From assembly GCA_023678885.1 (NCBI GenBank), contig CM042987.1:26932927-26996926 (forward strand): a DNA stretch of 64,000 bases, written 5' to 3'. The notes beneath the pieces were generated by a model that made no database searches, had not been told where the DNA came from, and was given only the letters and a program-made list of their open reading frames with translations. A program made the translations under genes and the position numbers. Of this stretch, positions 20,461-31,584 are shown in pieces. Numbering within the stretch: the stretch's first letter is position 1; each line of letters begins with the position of its first letter. This stretch comes from Pogostemon cablin. Taxonomy: Eukaryota; Streptophyta; Magnoliopsida; Lamiales; Lamiaceae.

Positions 20461-20921
20461 CGGCCCGAAGGAGTCATGAATTAGTACTTAGGGTTAAACA
20501 AAATCTGCAGATGGGAGGGAATCGGGTTTAATTTGATGGAAACGTGTTTGTTGTGCTTGAATTTAATTTGATGAATTAGTACATGCATACAAAAATTATT
20601 AAAAGTGTAAAGAGGAAACGTGATTGTGTATTTGTGTTTATTATTATTATTATTTTTTAAATTAGGTTATTAAAAATAAAATGTCATGATAAACATTTCT
20701 TCCTATTACGTCCCTATCCATTTTTTCCTATTACACATATGACCTTAATTAATTTACATACTTATAATTATTAATTACACCTTAATTAATTTACATACGT
20801 AATTACGTATAATTATTAATTACTCATTAGTCTCATATGTTCAATTGTATATACAAATCTTCATATTTGAAACGCACCGGAAGAAGAATAAGCGATTGCA
20901 GGCTTCAAGATTCACCCAACT
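20461..20921. other. AT-rich noncoding region (copy A)
   Basis: Includes two copies of a CCTTAATTAATTTACATAC segment near 20751 and 20788 and an ATT run near 20640. No gene is seen. Confidence 0.4.
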
Positions 20922-21175
20922 ATGAAGATGTTGATGACGCCTCATTTCCTCGCTGTACATGGTTGGAGAAATTCCCAATTCGGCGATAGAGGAGAAACCT
21001 CAGTGCCCACTCCTCATAACAAAGCTAATCTCCTCGATTTTTTTCTCTTCGACGGCGATGGTCAGTTTTAAATTCCAAGCAACATGTACATGAAGTATAG
21101 ATTATTAGCCTCGCTATCATTTGCTATTATGATTTTTAGGTGTGATATGGAAAAAGGGTTGCGTCTTCTTTACTT
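20922..21175 (+). pseudogene. HAD-type phosphatase (phosphoglycolate phosphatase-like) N-terminal fragment (copy A)
   Basis: A first exon from ATG at 20922 to 21060 ends in NLLDFFLFDGDG and is followed by a GT donor; after an AG at 21138-21139 the frame resumes as VIWKKGC. Together these give FDGDGVIW, matching motif I (DxDGVIW) of plant phosphoglycolate phosphatases with both catalytic Asp residues. Nothing of the remaining protein follows: the next bases run into stops. I take it as a captured gene start. The identification rests on this one motif. Confidence 0.5.
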
Positions 21176-21494
21176 TTAAATTCTTTGTTATGCACTTTTC
21201 ACATCAAAGGCCTCATTGTTTACTGTTCTACGGACACTGGATAATGAATTGGTAACATTATGCATTGGAATTATTGTTATGTTATTTTCTTGAGCTATAC
21301 TTTGCTTTTATTTAGGAAAAAGATTATTATAATCCGTGATAGCATTTCGAATGTTCAAAAGTCCAATAAGCCAATCACATCATAACTGTAGACTGTTTAA
21401 TGATCCTCCACAAAAGGTGGGTAATTGGAAAAATTGATGATTCGTGTATTGTTTATTGCATCTACTTACATATTTGTTTATTTTATTACTGCAG
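21176..21494. other. Noncoding region between gene fragments (copy A)
   Basis: AT-rich; may be intron remains of the phosphatase fragment or 5' flank of the next fragment. Confidence 0.35.
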
Positions 21495-22076
21495 ATGGGG
21501 GACCCTTCTGCTAAAGTAACTGAAGAAATCAAGAAGTTGCTCAGATATTGAAAGCAAAAGTTATGGATGCAATATCTGATGGTAAATATTTTAGGAATAT
21601 TTCATAGGATTAGCTATAGATACTCATAGAATTAACCCTTGCACCTTGGATGACAACTTTCAGAGAAGTTTAATGAAGCTAGCTATTAATTATCTGACGG
21701 AAGCAATTTTGCTGAATCCAAAGTCTGCAATATTATACGCAAATAGTGGTAAATATCAAACACACCATTACATTTGTAAATTATCAGGTTTAATAGTTAT
21801 TGTATCATAATGTTGATGTTCATTTGAAAATTCTTTTCAAGCGATGATCTTCATTTAACTGAAGAAACCAAATGTCGCAATCCGGGATGCTGATGCTGCT
21901 TTAAAGGTATTTATTTAAACGTATTTAGGTTCTTCTTGGTAGAGTAATCAATCTTACTGACGCTGTAATAAGATATCTTTGTTCAATTCATTTTAGATCA
22001 ACCCTGACTCAGCAAAAGGATATAATTGCAGGAACAATGTTGGGTTTATAGGAAGAGGCAGCTTGGGGTGATGATT
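21495..22076 (+). pseudogene. FAM10/HIP-like (Hsc70-interacting) TPR gene fragment (copy A)
   Basis: Four exon-like pieces with GT-AG introns on the plus strand resemble the TPR region of plant FAM10 proteins, Hsc70/Hsp70 co-chaperones. Exon 1 (21495-21581) opens MGDPSAKVTEE and shifts frame after one lost base. The next (about 21660-21750) reads EKFNEA, a gap, then YLTEAILLNPKSAILYAN. A third near 21850-21905 ends KPNVAIRDADAALK, and a fourth from 21997 reads INPDSAKGYNCRN. Stops and the frameshift make it nonfunctional. N- and C-terminal domains are missing. Confidence 0.78.
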
Positions 22077-22412
22077 GATGGAAGCATAGATGATATAGTA
22101 GGAAGGTAACAAAATAGGACTCTACTTGAAAAATAAAGCAATGCATAGTCGTTGATCTGCTGAGAGATTTAAAGGGGATGCTTATTGATCACTACACTTA
22201 ATTACTTATTTAGCATAGGTGGAAAAGAATGCATGGTATTACTACATAAGGCATTGATCCAGTCTTATTTCAGCCTTATGGAAAGGGTGTCAAATTTCAT
22301 TTTCAGTTATTGTTTCAGTGCACATCGCATAACACTTTTTGTGTGAATACTGAATAGAGCACATCTCATGACTTTCACTTATTTGAGAAGAGTGAGTTTG
22401 ACGTGACTAATC
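22077..22412. other. Noncoding region (copy A)
   Basis: No gene seen; AT-rich with scattered stops in all frames. Confidence 0.4.
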
Positions 22413-22676
22413 ATGGCTACAGATCCCAACAGAGCTATCAATGAGTTGGATAACAAAACAAAAAATGAGTTGGCGATGGAAGTTAATGGTGAACTCGGCA
22501 TCACTTTATTCACTACTTCTTTTCATTTTTTCAGGCCAATGCCACACTTCATGCAGAAACTTTACGACATTCTGAGCAATGATGAATTTAACTCCGTAGT
22601 TGTTGGATTGTATACTAAAAGTCTAGCTTTTTGTATGAACAATGCATTGACAATATTTGAAATGAGAATCATGTGA
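22413..22676 (+). CDS. Short unrecognised open frame, 87 residues (copy A)
   Basis: The frame starts MATDPNRAINELDNKTKN and contains PMPHFMQKLYDILSN. It is identical at protein level in copy B (one silent base change). The PxFxxKxYD spacing faintly recalls the start of heat-shock-factor DNA-binding domains, but the rest does not fit, and I do not assign it. It may be another captured exon with a read-through intron (an AG before GCCAATGCC is visible near 22533). Confidence 0.3.
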   Translation: MATDPNRAINELDNKTKNELAMEVNGELGITLFTTSFHFFRPMPHFMQKLYDILSNDEFNSVVVGLYTKSLAFCMNNALTIFEMRIM

Positions 22677-22730
22677 TCAAACGTTTGTAATTAAGTTATT
22701 GCAAAAGTCCATTTACTTTATACTATAGAT

Positions 22731-23977
22731 AATGTGGTATGCAGCGTCACACGGAAGAACATATTATCGGCTCCTTATAAAGTATAAACAGATATTCACA
22801 GCTGAGATAGACGGGGACTATCTATGGTTGTAGTGTGATTTGACATTAGTCTATCTTGACTATAAAGTTGCACTAGTGCACTTTGTGTGTATTGAATATG
22901 ACCGATGTTGAGATCGTTCGATTTATACTGACTATATAATAGAACTTGATCTCTGTTATTATGGATGTTCGTACTCTTATTCCCTATACAATAACCTCGA
23001 CACGTAAGCTAGTATTTATTTCTTTGATTTATCAATGGGTGAGATTTAACGGTTAAATCAATATGCTCGGTGAGTTGGGAGTTGGTGTTGTCTCTATGGT
23101 GTGCTGTTGATTATAGAAGGAATACATGTCTTAACAGAATTGGTTGATGATGTCCCCTTGAGGAGCTCATAATGATTATCATGTAAACCCTGCAGGTGGA
23201 TTTATTCCGGCATGATAATAAGGTTGAGTGGTACTACTCTCGGTAAATATATTAATTAATAGAGTTGTCAGTAACTTAATAATTAATTAGTGGACATTGA
23301 ATCTTAAACACGGGAAGATTAACGGGCTCATAATAAGAAGGAGCCCATAACCTAATTTGGGATTAGGGTGGCAGTGCAATAATATTTATTTAGTGGATTA
23401 ATTTTTTTATTATTATTGGACTTAAATATAAGTTTTGCACTAAACTTGGATGCTTAAGCCCAATGGAGACCCAAACCCTAATTTCTCCTCCTGGTCCCTG
23501 TTGTAGCCTATATATAAAGTCAATCTCAGCAGTCCGCTTAATTATTCTACATGCTTAAACACGTGAAAGGCAGATTAGGACTGCATATTGAGTCGTCTTA
23601 TAGATCATTGCCCACACAATGTCAAGACGTGGCTTAGGAATACAACAAAAGATCGGAAGGTCGGTTGTTTGCTGCTGCTGTTTGTCAACTTCCACAATTT
23701 TTCTAAAATCGTGTGAAACTTAGAACTAGACGTATGATACACCGTTGGAAATCCACGGAAGAGAGGATCGTTTTGGCGCTTATATCACTCAAATCGGAGA
23801 TCAGATGAGAGAGTTATGGGCAAAACCGTGAGGCTGCGCAGACTGCCGGCGAGAATATTTCTTCTTCAACATACCTTGGGGAAAGGTAATACGTTTCTAT
23901 ATTTTCTTGCTTCCGCTGAATTAGAAATGTATAGAACCCTAATGGTTCACATTAACCAAAAGATCCAAATGCTAACA
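22731..23977 (+). repeat. LTR of a copia-type element (copy A), left boundary uncertain
   Basis: The end is defined by the primer site just downstream; the stretch TTTATTTCTTTGATTTATCA followed by repeated GAGTTGGGAG and GGAGCTCATAATGATTATCA is LTR-like and noncoding. I cannot place its first base; about 22731 is a guess from the composition change. No matching 3' LTR is seen in the window. Confidence 0.5.
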
Positions 23978-23979
23978 AT

Positions 23980-23991
23980 TGGTATCAGAGC
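23980..23991 (+). other. Primer binding site, initiator tRNA-Met (copy A)
   Basis: TGGTATCAGAGC, two bases after an LTR-like CA end at 23976-23977. This marks the start of the internal region of a copia-type retrotransposon; the same site is at 42334-42345 in copy B. Confidence 0.8.
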
Positions 23992-25436
23992 GTAGGTTCT
24001 ATGGCTAAATGTGACACGTTGGGCTAGGGTTTATGTGATTATGTGTTTTTATTTATAATAGAATCACATGTAATGGTAAAAGGGTTTTTGGTTTTATGAA
24101 TTGAATCCATGGATATCCCTATGAAAGCCCTTTATGGATTATTGGTGAAAAATCCTAATTGAACACCACACACACTCAACCACGTATGATGATCACGACA
24201 ATGGTATACTTGGCTGATGATGGGCGTCGGGACGGGGCTGATGAAAATTGGAATGGTGAATGCTGGCGAGTGGAACCTGACCTGTAGAGCACGATGAAAG
24301 CACTGCTGAACGGAGGCGATGGATCATGGCTGCTGTCGGTGAAAGTCGATCAATAGCATCAGCAAAAAGTTGGCGCGTTCCAAGGTTGAATCGAAATTGT
24401 CGGCTGTTTTCCAGAGAACTTCGTGTGCGACTGATCAGTAGGTGACGACTGCCTACAGTCATGCATCTTGATGGGTTGCGGCAGTGAAGTAATGGTCGAC
24501 ATGTAGTAAGATGACGCGTGGTTCAGTGGTGGTTCAGTATTGCACCAGCAATTTTCAGGACAAGTCGATTGTAGTTTCGATCGGCTGGCATGACTTCTGG
24601 TCGAGTCAAAGTGTGGACTTGATTAGTTCTACATACTTTTTCTGTCACGTCTCCATGTTATTCCGAGCGAGTCTTCCCGGATGCTGGGTCGGGTCTGATG
24701 GCGTCGCGCGAAGCATGGCGTTTCGTGCTGAGCGACTTAGCCTCAGGGTTTTTTTATTAATTATACAATGTCGCATGTGATTAAAATCATGCGGTGGGCT
24801 GGTGGCGGAACATGATGGCACTTGGTGCTGTCACGGCACCGGCGAGAAAAACCACCAGGGGACGATGACACTAGAATGGATTACAGAGATTCGGTGCTGA
24901 ACATTGTGATGAGGCTAGCCGGCACTGGAACATTCTGATCATTGATGCAAAGTCATTCAGAATAGCGACGTTAAGATTGGTGGTGGCTGAATGGCTATTC
25001 TGAGAACGATTGGGTGCCAGCGAAGCTGATGGGTCGAAGCAGCACTGCCTGTCAGAGTGGGCAGCATGGATGGCTCGATGTTTCCGGCACGGTTGGGTAG
25101 TGGACTGATCCACAGCCTGATCACCGTGTCAGTAAACCAGGCTGGAAGTCGTTGGTAACCTGGCAAGTTTTCTGACAGACGATCGTCGAGTTTTTCGGTG
25201 GGTATGAGCACGGAATGAGCTGCGGCATAGCAACATATTTTTTCAACAGCAGTGTTTTATCCGGTGGGTGTCTTGATTTTCCGGTGGTGAACTGGCATGA
25301 TCGATGGGACTCCGGCGAGCAGCAATTTTTCCGAAAGTGATGGCATGCACAGATGGACAAGGCTGTGATTCCTGTGTGGATCCGTGGGTAGGTTATGACT
25401 TGGGCCCTATGAAATCCAACTTGTTTTCCAAGTCAT
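23992..25436 (+). mobile_element. Noncoding leader of the copia-type element (copy A)
   Basis: About 1.4 kb of moderately GC-rich sequence with no gag-like frame directly after the primer site, as in LARD-type or leader-bearing elements. Short open frames (for example 24193-24462, 24511-24780) share no motif with known proteins. Interrupted at 25437 by the gypsy insertion. Confidence 0.5.
25432..25436. repeat. Target site duplication, left copy (GTCAT)
   Basis: GTCAT lies here and at 30206-30210; copy B has it once at its uninterrupted site near 43786-43790. Confidence 0.93.
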
Positions 25437-25553
25437 TGATTAGAGCTATTTTCACCTAGATTTTAGTGTCTTTTTATATATATTTTCGTATTATTTTATC
25501 CGTATTTTATATGTTATTTGGTTGTGTTTTGTATTTTTATTGAAATGTGTGTG
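25437..25553 (+). repeat. Truncated 5' LTR of the inserted gypsy element
   Basis: Matches the first 117 bp of the LTR at 28478 (TGATTAGAGCTATTTTCACC onward) then breaks at a GTGTGTG into integrase sequence. Confidence 0.92.
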
Positions 25554-26434
25554 GCATCGATTTCATGGGACCGTTTCCTCAATCGAATGGATTCCTATAT
25601 ATCCTATTGGCGGTCGACTATGTATCGAAATGGGTTGAGGCCATACCTTCAAGAACAAGTGATGCTAGAGTGGTCATGGGGTTTCTAAAGAAGCATATCT
25701 TCACAAGATTTGGAATACCTAGAGTGTTGGTAAGTGATGGGGGTAGTCACTTCATAAATAAGCTCATGGAGAACATTCTCAAGACTTATGGAGTGAAGCA
25801 TCGAGTGTCTACTCCGTATCACTCTCAAACGAATGGTCAAGCTGAAATTTCTAATCGACAAATCAAACAAGTCTTGGAGAAAACAGTGAGTGTGAGTAGA
25901 AAGGATTGGTCAAATAAACTTGATGATGCATTGTGGGCCTTTCGAACCGCATTCAAGACTACTCTTGGTATGTCTCCTTTTCAAATTGTCTATGGTAAGT
26001 CTTGCCATCTTCCGGTGGAGTTAGAGCATAAAGCTTATTGGGCCATTAAGAAGTTGAATTTTGACATGAAAGCTTCGAAGAATGTAAGATTCTTACAATT
26101 GAATGAGCTTGAGGAATTTAGAGAAAATGCTTATGAAAATTCAAGAATTTTTAAGGAGAAAACCAAGAGGTGGCATGATGCTCGTTTGAGGAAGAAGAGC
26201 TTTGAAAAGGGTGAGAAGGTGTTGGTATTCAATTCTCGACTAAGACTTTTCCCGGGCAAGTTGAAGTCCAAATGGAGAGGACCTTATGTGGTAAAGGAAG
26301 TACTTGATGGGGGAGCTCTAAAGGTTATAGATGAGAACGGGGGAGAGTTCTTGGTCAATGGTCATCGTGTGAAGCACTATGTGGATCCATCACAAAGGGA
26401 GACCCTCTTTGTGGATACTTTATGTGAAAGATGA
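25547..26434 (+). CDS. Gypsy integrase (partial pol)
   Basis: A 295-residue frame carries the integrase catalytic core: Asp5 in GIDFMGPFP, Asp64 in LVSDGGSHF and Glu100 in NGQAEISNR, the last two separated by 35 residues as in the DDE family. Further motifs are YHSQTNGQAE, ALWAFRTAFKTTLGMSPF, VYGKSCHLPVELEHKAYWA and a C-terminal part with KWRGPYVVKEV, typical of plant Ty3/gypsy. The ATG at 25547 falls in LTR remains, so the true frame began upstream; the zinc-binding domain and everything before are deleted. It ends naturally before the noncoding 3' region. The core is unbroken, but with no promoter or gag it is unlikely to act. Confidence 0.92.
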   Translation: MCGIDFMGPFPQSNGFLYILLAVDYVSKWVEAIPSRTSDARVVMGFLKKHIFTRFGIPRVLVSDGGSHFINKLMENILKTYGVKHRVSTPYHSQTNGQAEISNRQIKQVLEKTVSVSRKDWSNKLDDALWAFRTAFKTTLGMSPFQIVYGKSCHLPVELEHKAYWAIKKLNFDMKASKNVRFLQLNELEEFRENAYENSRIFKEKTKRWHDARLRKKSFEKGEKVLVFNSRLRLFPGKLKSKWRGPYVVKEVLDGGALKVIDENGGEFLVNGHRVKHYVDPSQRETLFVDTLCER

Positions 26435-28477
26435 GCTAAACATTCGTCTAGCTTGAAGACGTTAAACTTAGCGCTCGATGGGAGGCACCCCATCACTATC
26501 TTTATTGCTTTGTTTTTGTTGTTTGTTTGTTTTGGCCTTGTAGGTTGATTGTGCTCATGGAGAAAAATGCACATTGAAGAAAAGAGAAATGCTTCATGGA
26601 TTCAAGTTGATATTTTTCAAACATTTGTTGCAAAAACTTAATTCGTGACTCTTGTCTCGAGTTAAGTTTGGGGGGTGATAGTGCGTGGTGGACATCGCTT
26701 GAGTCGTGTGGATGCGGTTACTTCTCAACAAGAAGATCATCAATGGAAACTACAAGGGTCAAGGGTAAGTCTCACCACTTTTTGCAAACTTAAGTCTCCA
26801 CTCTTGTTTCGATTTAAGTTTGGGGGGAGAGTGTGTGGTGTGACTCACCACTTGAGTATGATTCTTGTAAAAATTGGGTCAATTTTAAAATTTTTCTCAT
26901 GAGTTTGGGTTGATTTTGGCATGATTGGTGGTGTTGAAGTGCATGATAGTCCATATTTATAATGAAATTGTTGAAATAATGGTGTTTGTTGAGTGTTAGA
27001 GCATGAATGAGAGGTATTGAAAGCATGATGGAGCTTGGAGCTAACGCTTTCCTTACCAAATGCCTATCGAGGGAGTACTCTACACCTTATCATTTTACTA
27101 GTTGAAATGAATTGAGTTTGATTTGGATTGTTGTGACTAGCATGATACTTCATATGTTATGTTGTGGGAGGTTTACTTTCGTATATTAGGTTTTCCTTTT
27201 AAATAAAGGTTGGGATGATGTGTGCTTAATTTTCTTATGGATGATGGTATTTTGTGTTTTTGCATGTTTTGTGTTTTTGTTGTGTCTTGTTTGTTGAGTC
27301 CTTATTTGTATGTTGTGTGTATTTTCATTCTTGTTTTGGGTTGTTTGGTGGTTTGTTTAGGGATGTCGTGAGTCATTTTTGAATGTGAATGATGATATGT
27401 TGTGGTGATAAGTGATGACAAATTATGATTAAGAATCTCTACACTTTCAAATTGTGACATGTTTTACTTAACTTGTTCAATTTTGAGATGAAGGCGGTGT
27501 AATAAGTTCCTTAGGGTCCGAGCACAAGCGTGTGAGCATTTGAGCCCGATTAGTGGAGAGTGGTGAAATGATCTAAGGCCATCCTTGTTATTATAGTCAT
27601 TGCCATATATGTTCTCTACCATGAACATCATCCTTAGTTAACCATTTTGAGCCTATAAGCCTATTTCTTGTGAATTTAGCACATTACAAGCCTTAATGAC
27701 CTATTCAAAGCTTATATATACCTTTGTGTGGGTGATTGAGGAGATGGTAGCTAGAAAGGATTGATTGATTACCAAAAGAAGAAAAGGACATGGTAAACAA
27801 GCAAGAAAAATGATGAAAAGAGCAAAACAAGAATGGACATGCAACCTCAAAGTAAGAAAGGAGCAAATCAACATCAAAATGCTCAAGTAAACAAAATTCA
27901 AAGATAGGAAGCTTGAATCAAAAGAAGCTCAATCCAAGGAAAGTTAATGAATAGTGCTTGAGATTGTAAAGATAAGAAAGGAAGAAAGAAAAGTGGAGAA
28001 GTTGAGGAAATTGGCCATCTCTTTGATTACTTACACTTGTTGAGTCACTCTTATCCATATACTTCCTACCCTACCAAAGAGCTTATCATTACATCCTAAT
28101 TAAAGACCTTTTTGATCATTAATTGAAACTTTGGTGGTTTGTGAATATAGTCCGCGAGCAAGCTTATAGTGATTCGAGCCAATCGATTAATGAGTGTGAT
28201 CTACCCTATTTCAAAAGAGTGTTGAGAGACATTAATATCCATTGTGAGGCTTGGACTTAAAAGGAACTATATTACACTTTATTCTCTTTTGATTGAACTT
28301 GTTAATTTCTCATGTCATGATTTTAATGTTGTAGGATGACTTAGCATAGTTTGTTGTTATTATTGCTAACGATGTGTTATTGCTTATATTCGTTTGGTCT
28401 TTTCTAGGTGAAAATTTCTCCTTTTAATTTGTCATTTTCGTTGCTCGGGGACGAGCAACACCTTAAGTTTGGGGGGT
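26435..28477 (+). other. Long noncoding 3' region of the gypsy element with repeated polypurine motifs
   Basis: About 2 kb without a plausible gene, typical of Athila/Tat elements. TTAAGTTTGGGGGG occurs at 26662-26675, 26814-26827 and 28463-28476; the last sits directly before the LTR and is the working polypurine tract. Many stops interrupt all frames. Confidence 0.75.
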
Positions 28478-30205
28478 TGATTAGAGCTATTTTCACCTAG
28501 ATTTTAGTGTCTTTTTATATATATTTTAGTATTATTTTATCCGTATTTTATATGTTATTTGGTTGTGTTTTGTATTTTTATTGAAATGTGTGTGAATGAG
28601 CTTAAACGTAAGATTTTCACTTTTTATTGGATGCTAAACATGATAAGAAAGATGTAGGAAAAAGCGGATCTCAATTCGGAGTTGAAACGAGGGAGAACGA
28701 GCCAAAACAGTGAAGAAATGCAGGAGCCAGCACACGAGCCGTGTAGCCAACACGGCCCTGTAAGAGTTGGCCGTGTGGCGACATCTAGTCACTCGACACG
28801 GGCAACTTCAGGTCGTGTCCAGTTGCACGAGTCGAGTCGGGAGCACGAGCCGTGTCGCCAACACGGCCCTGTAAGAAGGTGGCCGTGTGGCGACATCAGA
28901 AGAGCCAACACGACCACACATGTGCCCGTGTTACAACACACGACTCGTGTTGTAGCACACGAGCCGTGTTGCGTAACACGGCCCTGTAAAATACCCCTTT
29001 ATTCTAGAAGCCTCCAAAGGGGTATAAATACCCCTTTATTCAACAATTGGGAGAATCCGAAAATCCTATCATCTACACACACCTCACACACCATTTCTTC
29101 CATTTCCCACCATCATCTTCATCCACCTTCATCCATTTTGATCCATCTTCATCATCTCCATTAATTCTCCATCAAAACTTCATCCCTTCCATTGGGTGTG
29201 AGAGATCTCAAGGAATCAAGAGCTAGAGGTGGAGATCAAGAAGAATAGAAGATTCTCTTCAAGAAATTGATAGGGAAGAATCCATTCATTTTGTATTTCT
29301 TTAGATCTTAGACTATGGGTAATTGTAATGAATCATTTAATTGTTTTGTTACTTTTACTATGATAGGCTAATCCCTCTAGTGGGATTAGGAATATGAAGA
29401 GCATATTAGATTTATATTATCATGTGGATTAAATTGGTTTTTGATTTAATTGATGTTGATTTCTATTCATGGAGTTTAATTGTCTTGATGTTGTGATGGC
29501 ATGGTTTGTTATTCATGAATGTTTATTGGTTTAATGGATTGTTGATCAATGGATTATTTGTGGTAATTAAATGCTATCATGATCTTCATGTATGTATTGC
29601 TTGGAGTGAGACGGAAACGACCCTCTATAGTATTAGGAAGGCATGAATAGACATTGAGTTTGGGTTTGACCGAAAGGATATTTGAATTCAATGAGGGGAA
29701 CCAATCCATTCGTTGGCCTTAGTACACAAAAAGGGAGAGTTTAGTCTAACTAGTACCTAGATGGAAGAGGTTAATGTTGGGCTTTGATCTTAAGTGCTTT
29801 TGGGAGTCCAAAATGGATCAACAACCTTTGTAACCCGAAAGGGAGCTTAGGATACAATCGTGATCACCCTTAGTCTACATCAATTGAGTTGAATTCCGTT
29901 TGCATGATAATATGAATTGAGTGTGCTTGGATGTTTCTAATCCCATGTTTTTCCATACTTGAACTTAAGCACCCATTTTCTATTCTTGTCATTCTACTAA
30001 TTTGATATTGTTATTTACTTGTTACTTGTTTAGTTGTTAATCAATCTCAAAACCCCCGATCATCTTTACAAAAACAACAATGAACATGAGCTCACGTATT
30101 TTGCTAGTACGAATATAACTCCTTATTGGATTGATAATTTTTCTTGGGATATAATACTACAACGATCGAGTATTCTTGCTCGTGAGTGCTAAAAATAGGC
30201 AAACA
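28478..30205 (+). repeat. 3' LTR of the inserted gypsy element
   Basis: 1728 bp, TGATTAGAGC to AAATAGGCAAACA, followed by GTCAT. Its GC-rich part (about 28720-29000) is packed with ACACGGCC/CACGAGCCGTG-type short inverted and direct repeats. The open frame 28682-29164 is a product of these repeats. Confidence 0.93.
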
Positions 30206-31584
30206 GTCATCCATTAATTACTTTGAGAGTTGACCTAGTCAATTCTATTTTTGGCAATTTTTTTCTTATATATAATTGATATAATTGATTTATTTGCCAA
30301 TTATTATTATATATTTGGATTGCATGTGCTATTTGATTTACTGTCTTATTTGTCGTAATAATAGCATGCTTATTTGCGTATTTTATATTTGGTATATATT
30401 GTATGCATGCAAAAACTCTCTTGTTAAATAACTAAGTGGGAGAGGGATTGGTCATAGATCCCGCGGCCTCCATTATTGATTTATTAAGTGATGCAAGCAA
30501 GCTTATGAGTCGGTTATAGTGTCTTCCTCCCCAACGGATGAGTTTTATTTGTGGATCACTAGAATAAATTTCATGAAATAATTATTATTTGTAATGTGAT
30601 GCAAGTAAGCTTATGAGTCGGTTATAGTGCCTTCCTCCCCAACGGATGAGTTTTATTTGCGGATCATTGGTACAAATTAATAATTGATGATTATAGGAAA
30701 TTATTTGAGCGCATGTGGACTTCTCCAACTGTAAGGCACACAAGCTTGAGTAACGTACTTAGTATCAAATAATGGTATACACTTAGGTGCAATTAATATG
30801 TATCCTCTCCAACGGAGTCACTGCTATTAAATTGCATGGCTAAAGGACAACCGACTATTAATCATTGAGTCATAAGGTTAATTATGACGTATGGAATTAG
30901 TGGGTAAAACCTTCTATTGCGAATGTTAGGGTTTGTATACGTCTATACTAATGTGGCATGCAAATTCACGGTGCTTGAGCTATCGGTGAATTTATTTTAT
31001 ATTGTTTATTGATGAAATCAATATAAAATTTAAATTCTAAGTATTTGATCATCGTATTTATTTACTTGATTCTCTAAATTTTTGAATAGTTTATTTCGCT
31101 TAATGTTAACTAAAGGAAAATATATTTACTGGTCCATAATTAAATGATTGATAAGAATCATGGCTTTAATTCATACTGCTTAGGAAAATAAAATAGTGTT
31201 CTTACTAAGAATGTCCTCTAGTGCCTATTAAAGTCTCTAGTGAAGAGGTGGGAGATTCATAGAAATATGATTGTCTCATGCGACCCTTCGGATACTTGAG
31301 AGAGAAAGAATGAAAGGCAAGAGGTCATGGTTAACTTGATGAATGAATTGGAAATACTTGGAATAGAAATTGAAGGGGAAACCTAGCTCAATTTATTCTC
31401 CATAGTTTGCCTAGATGTTTTGAGCAAGTTCTACCTAAAATACAAGAGGTTGTATATGGTGGGAAACTTCTGACAAAACATGTGGCGAAAGAAAACCAAT
31501 TTTCATCAAGATGTAAACAAGGATAGTATCTTATGCACTAGTTATTGAAGTGTGATTAGTGATGGCGTTTACTGACATGCTGTG
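30206..31584 (+). mobile_element. Continuation of the copia-type leader and possible gag remnant (copy A)
   Basis: Resumes the copia-type sequence broken by the gypsy element. It holds a direct repeat of about 71 bp (30488-30558 and 30596-30666, period 108) centred on CCTCCCCAACGGATGAG, and a purine-rich AAGTGGGAGAGGGATTGG at about 30433. Near 31320-31500 decayed frames (MNELEILGIEIEGE-like) recall copia gag but are full of stops. The duplicated unit ends at 31584. Confidence 0.5.

Larger units (their letters stand above)
25437..30205 (+). mobile_element. Gypsy (Athila-like) element with integrase only, inserted in copy A
   Basis: This 4769-bp element is bounded by GTCAT repeats. Order on the plus strand: a 117-bp stump of the 5' LTR, integrase, about 2 kb of noncoding 3' region with three polypurine-like motifs, and a full 3' LTR. 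Primer site, gag, protease and reverse transcriptase are gone. Its LTR and 3' region match the element at 1-4842, which has the opposite half of the coding region. Because reverse transcription rebuilds the 5' LTR from the 3' LTR, the large deletion must have happened after insertion. Confidence 0.93.
15880..31584. repeat. Segmental duplication, copy A (with gypsy insertion)
   Basis: This segment is repeated in the same orientation at 35171-45165. Without the gypsy element and its target duplicate (4774 bp) it is 10,931 bp. Differences between the copies are scattered single bases, a 6-bp and other small indels, an inserted gypsy element in A and a deletion of about 0.94 kb in B. It contains fragments of several genes and a retrotransposon leader, itemised separately. 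The match begins TATACTTAAAAGC and ends TTTACTGACATGCTGTG. Confidence 0.95.

Noticed and set aside
20067..20477. Minus-strand open frames of 80-136 residues rich in Ser, Arg, Ala and Leu
   Set aside because: They overlap in several frames over a GC-rich minisatellite; the protein repeats simply mirror the DNA repeat.
24193..25360. Several open frames of 79-89 residues on both strands
   Set aside because: Short, overlapping and without motifs, inside a noncoding retrotransposon leader; presence in both copies reflects the duplication only.
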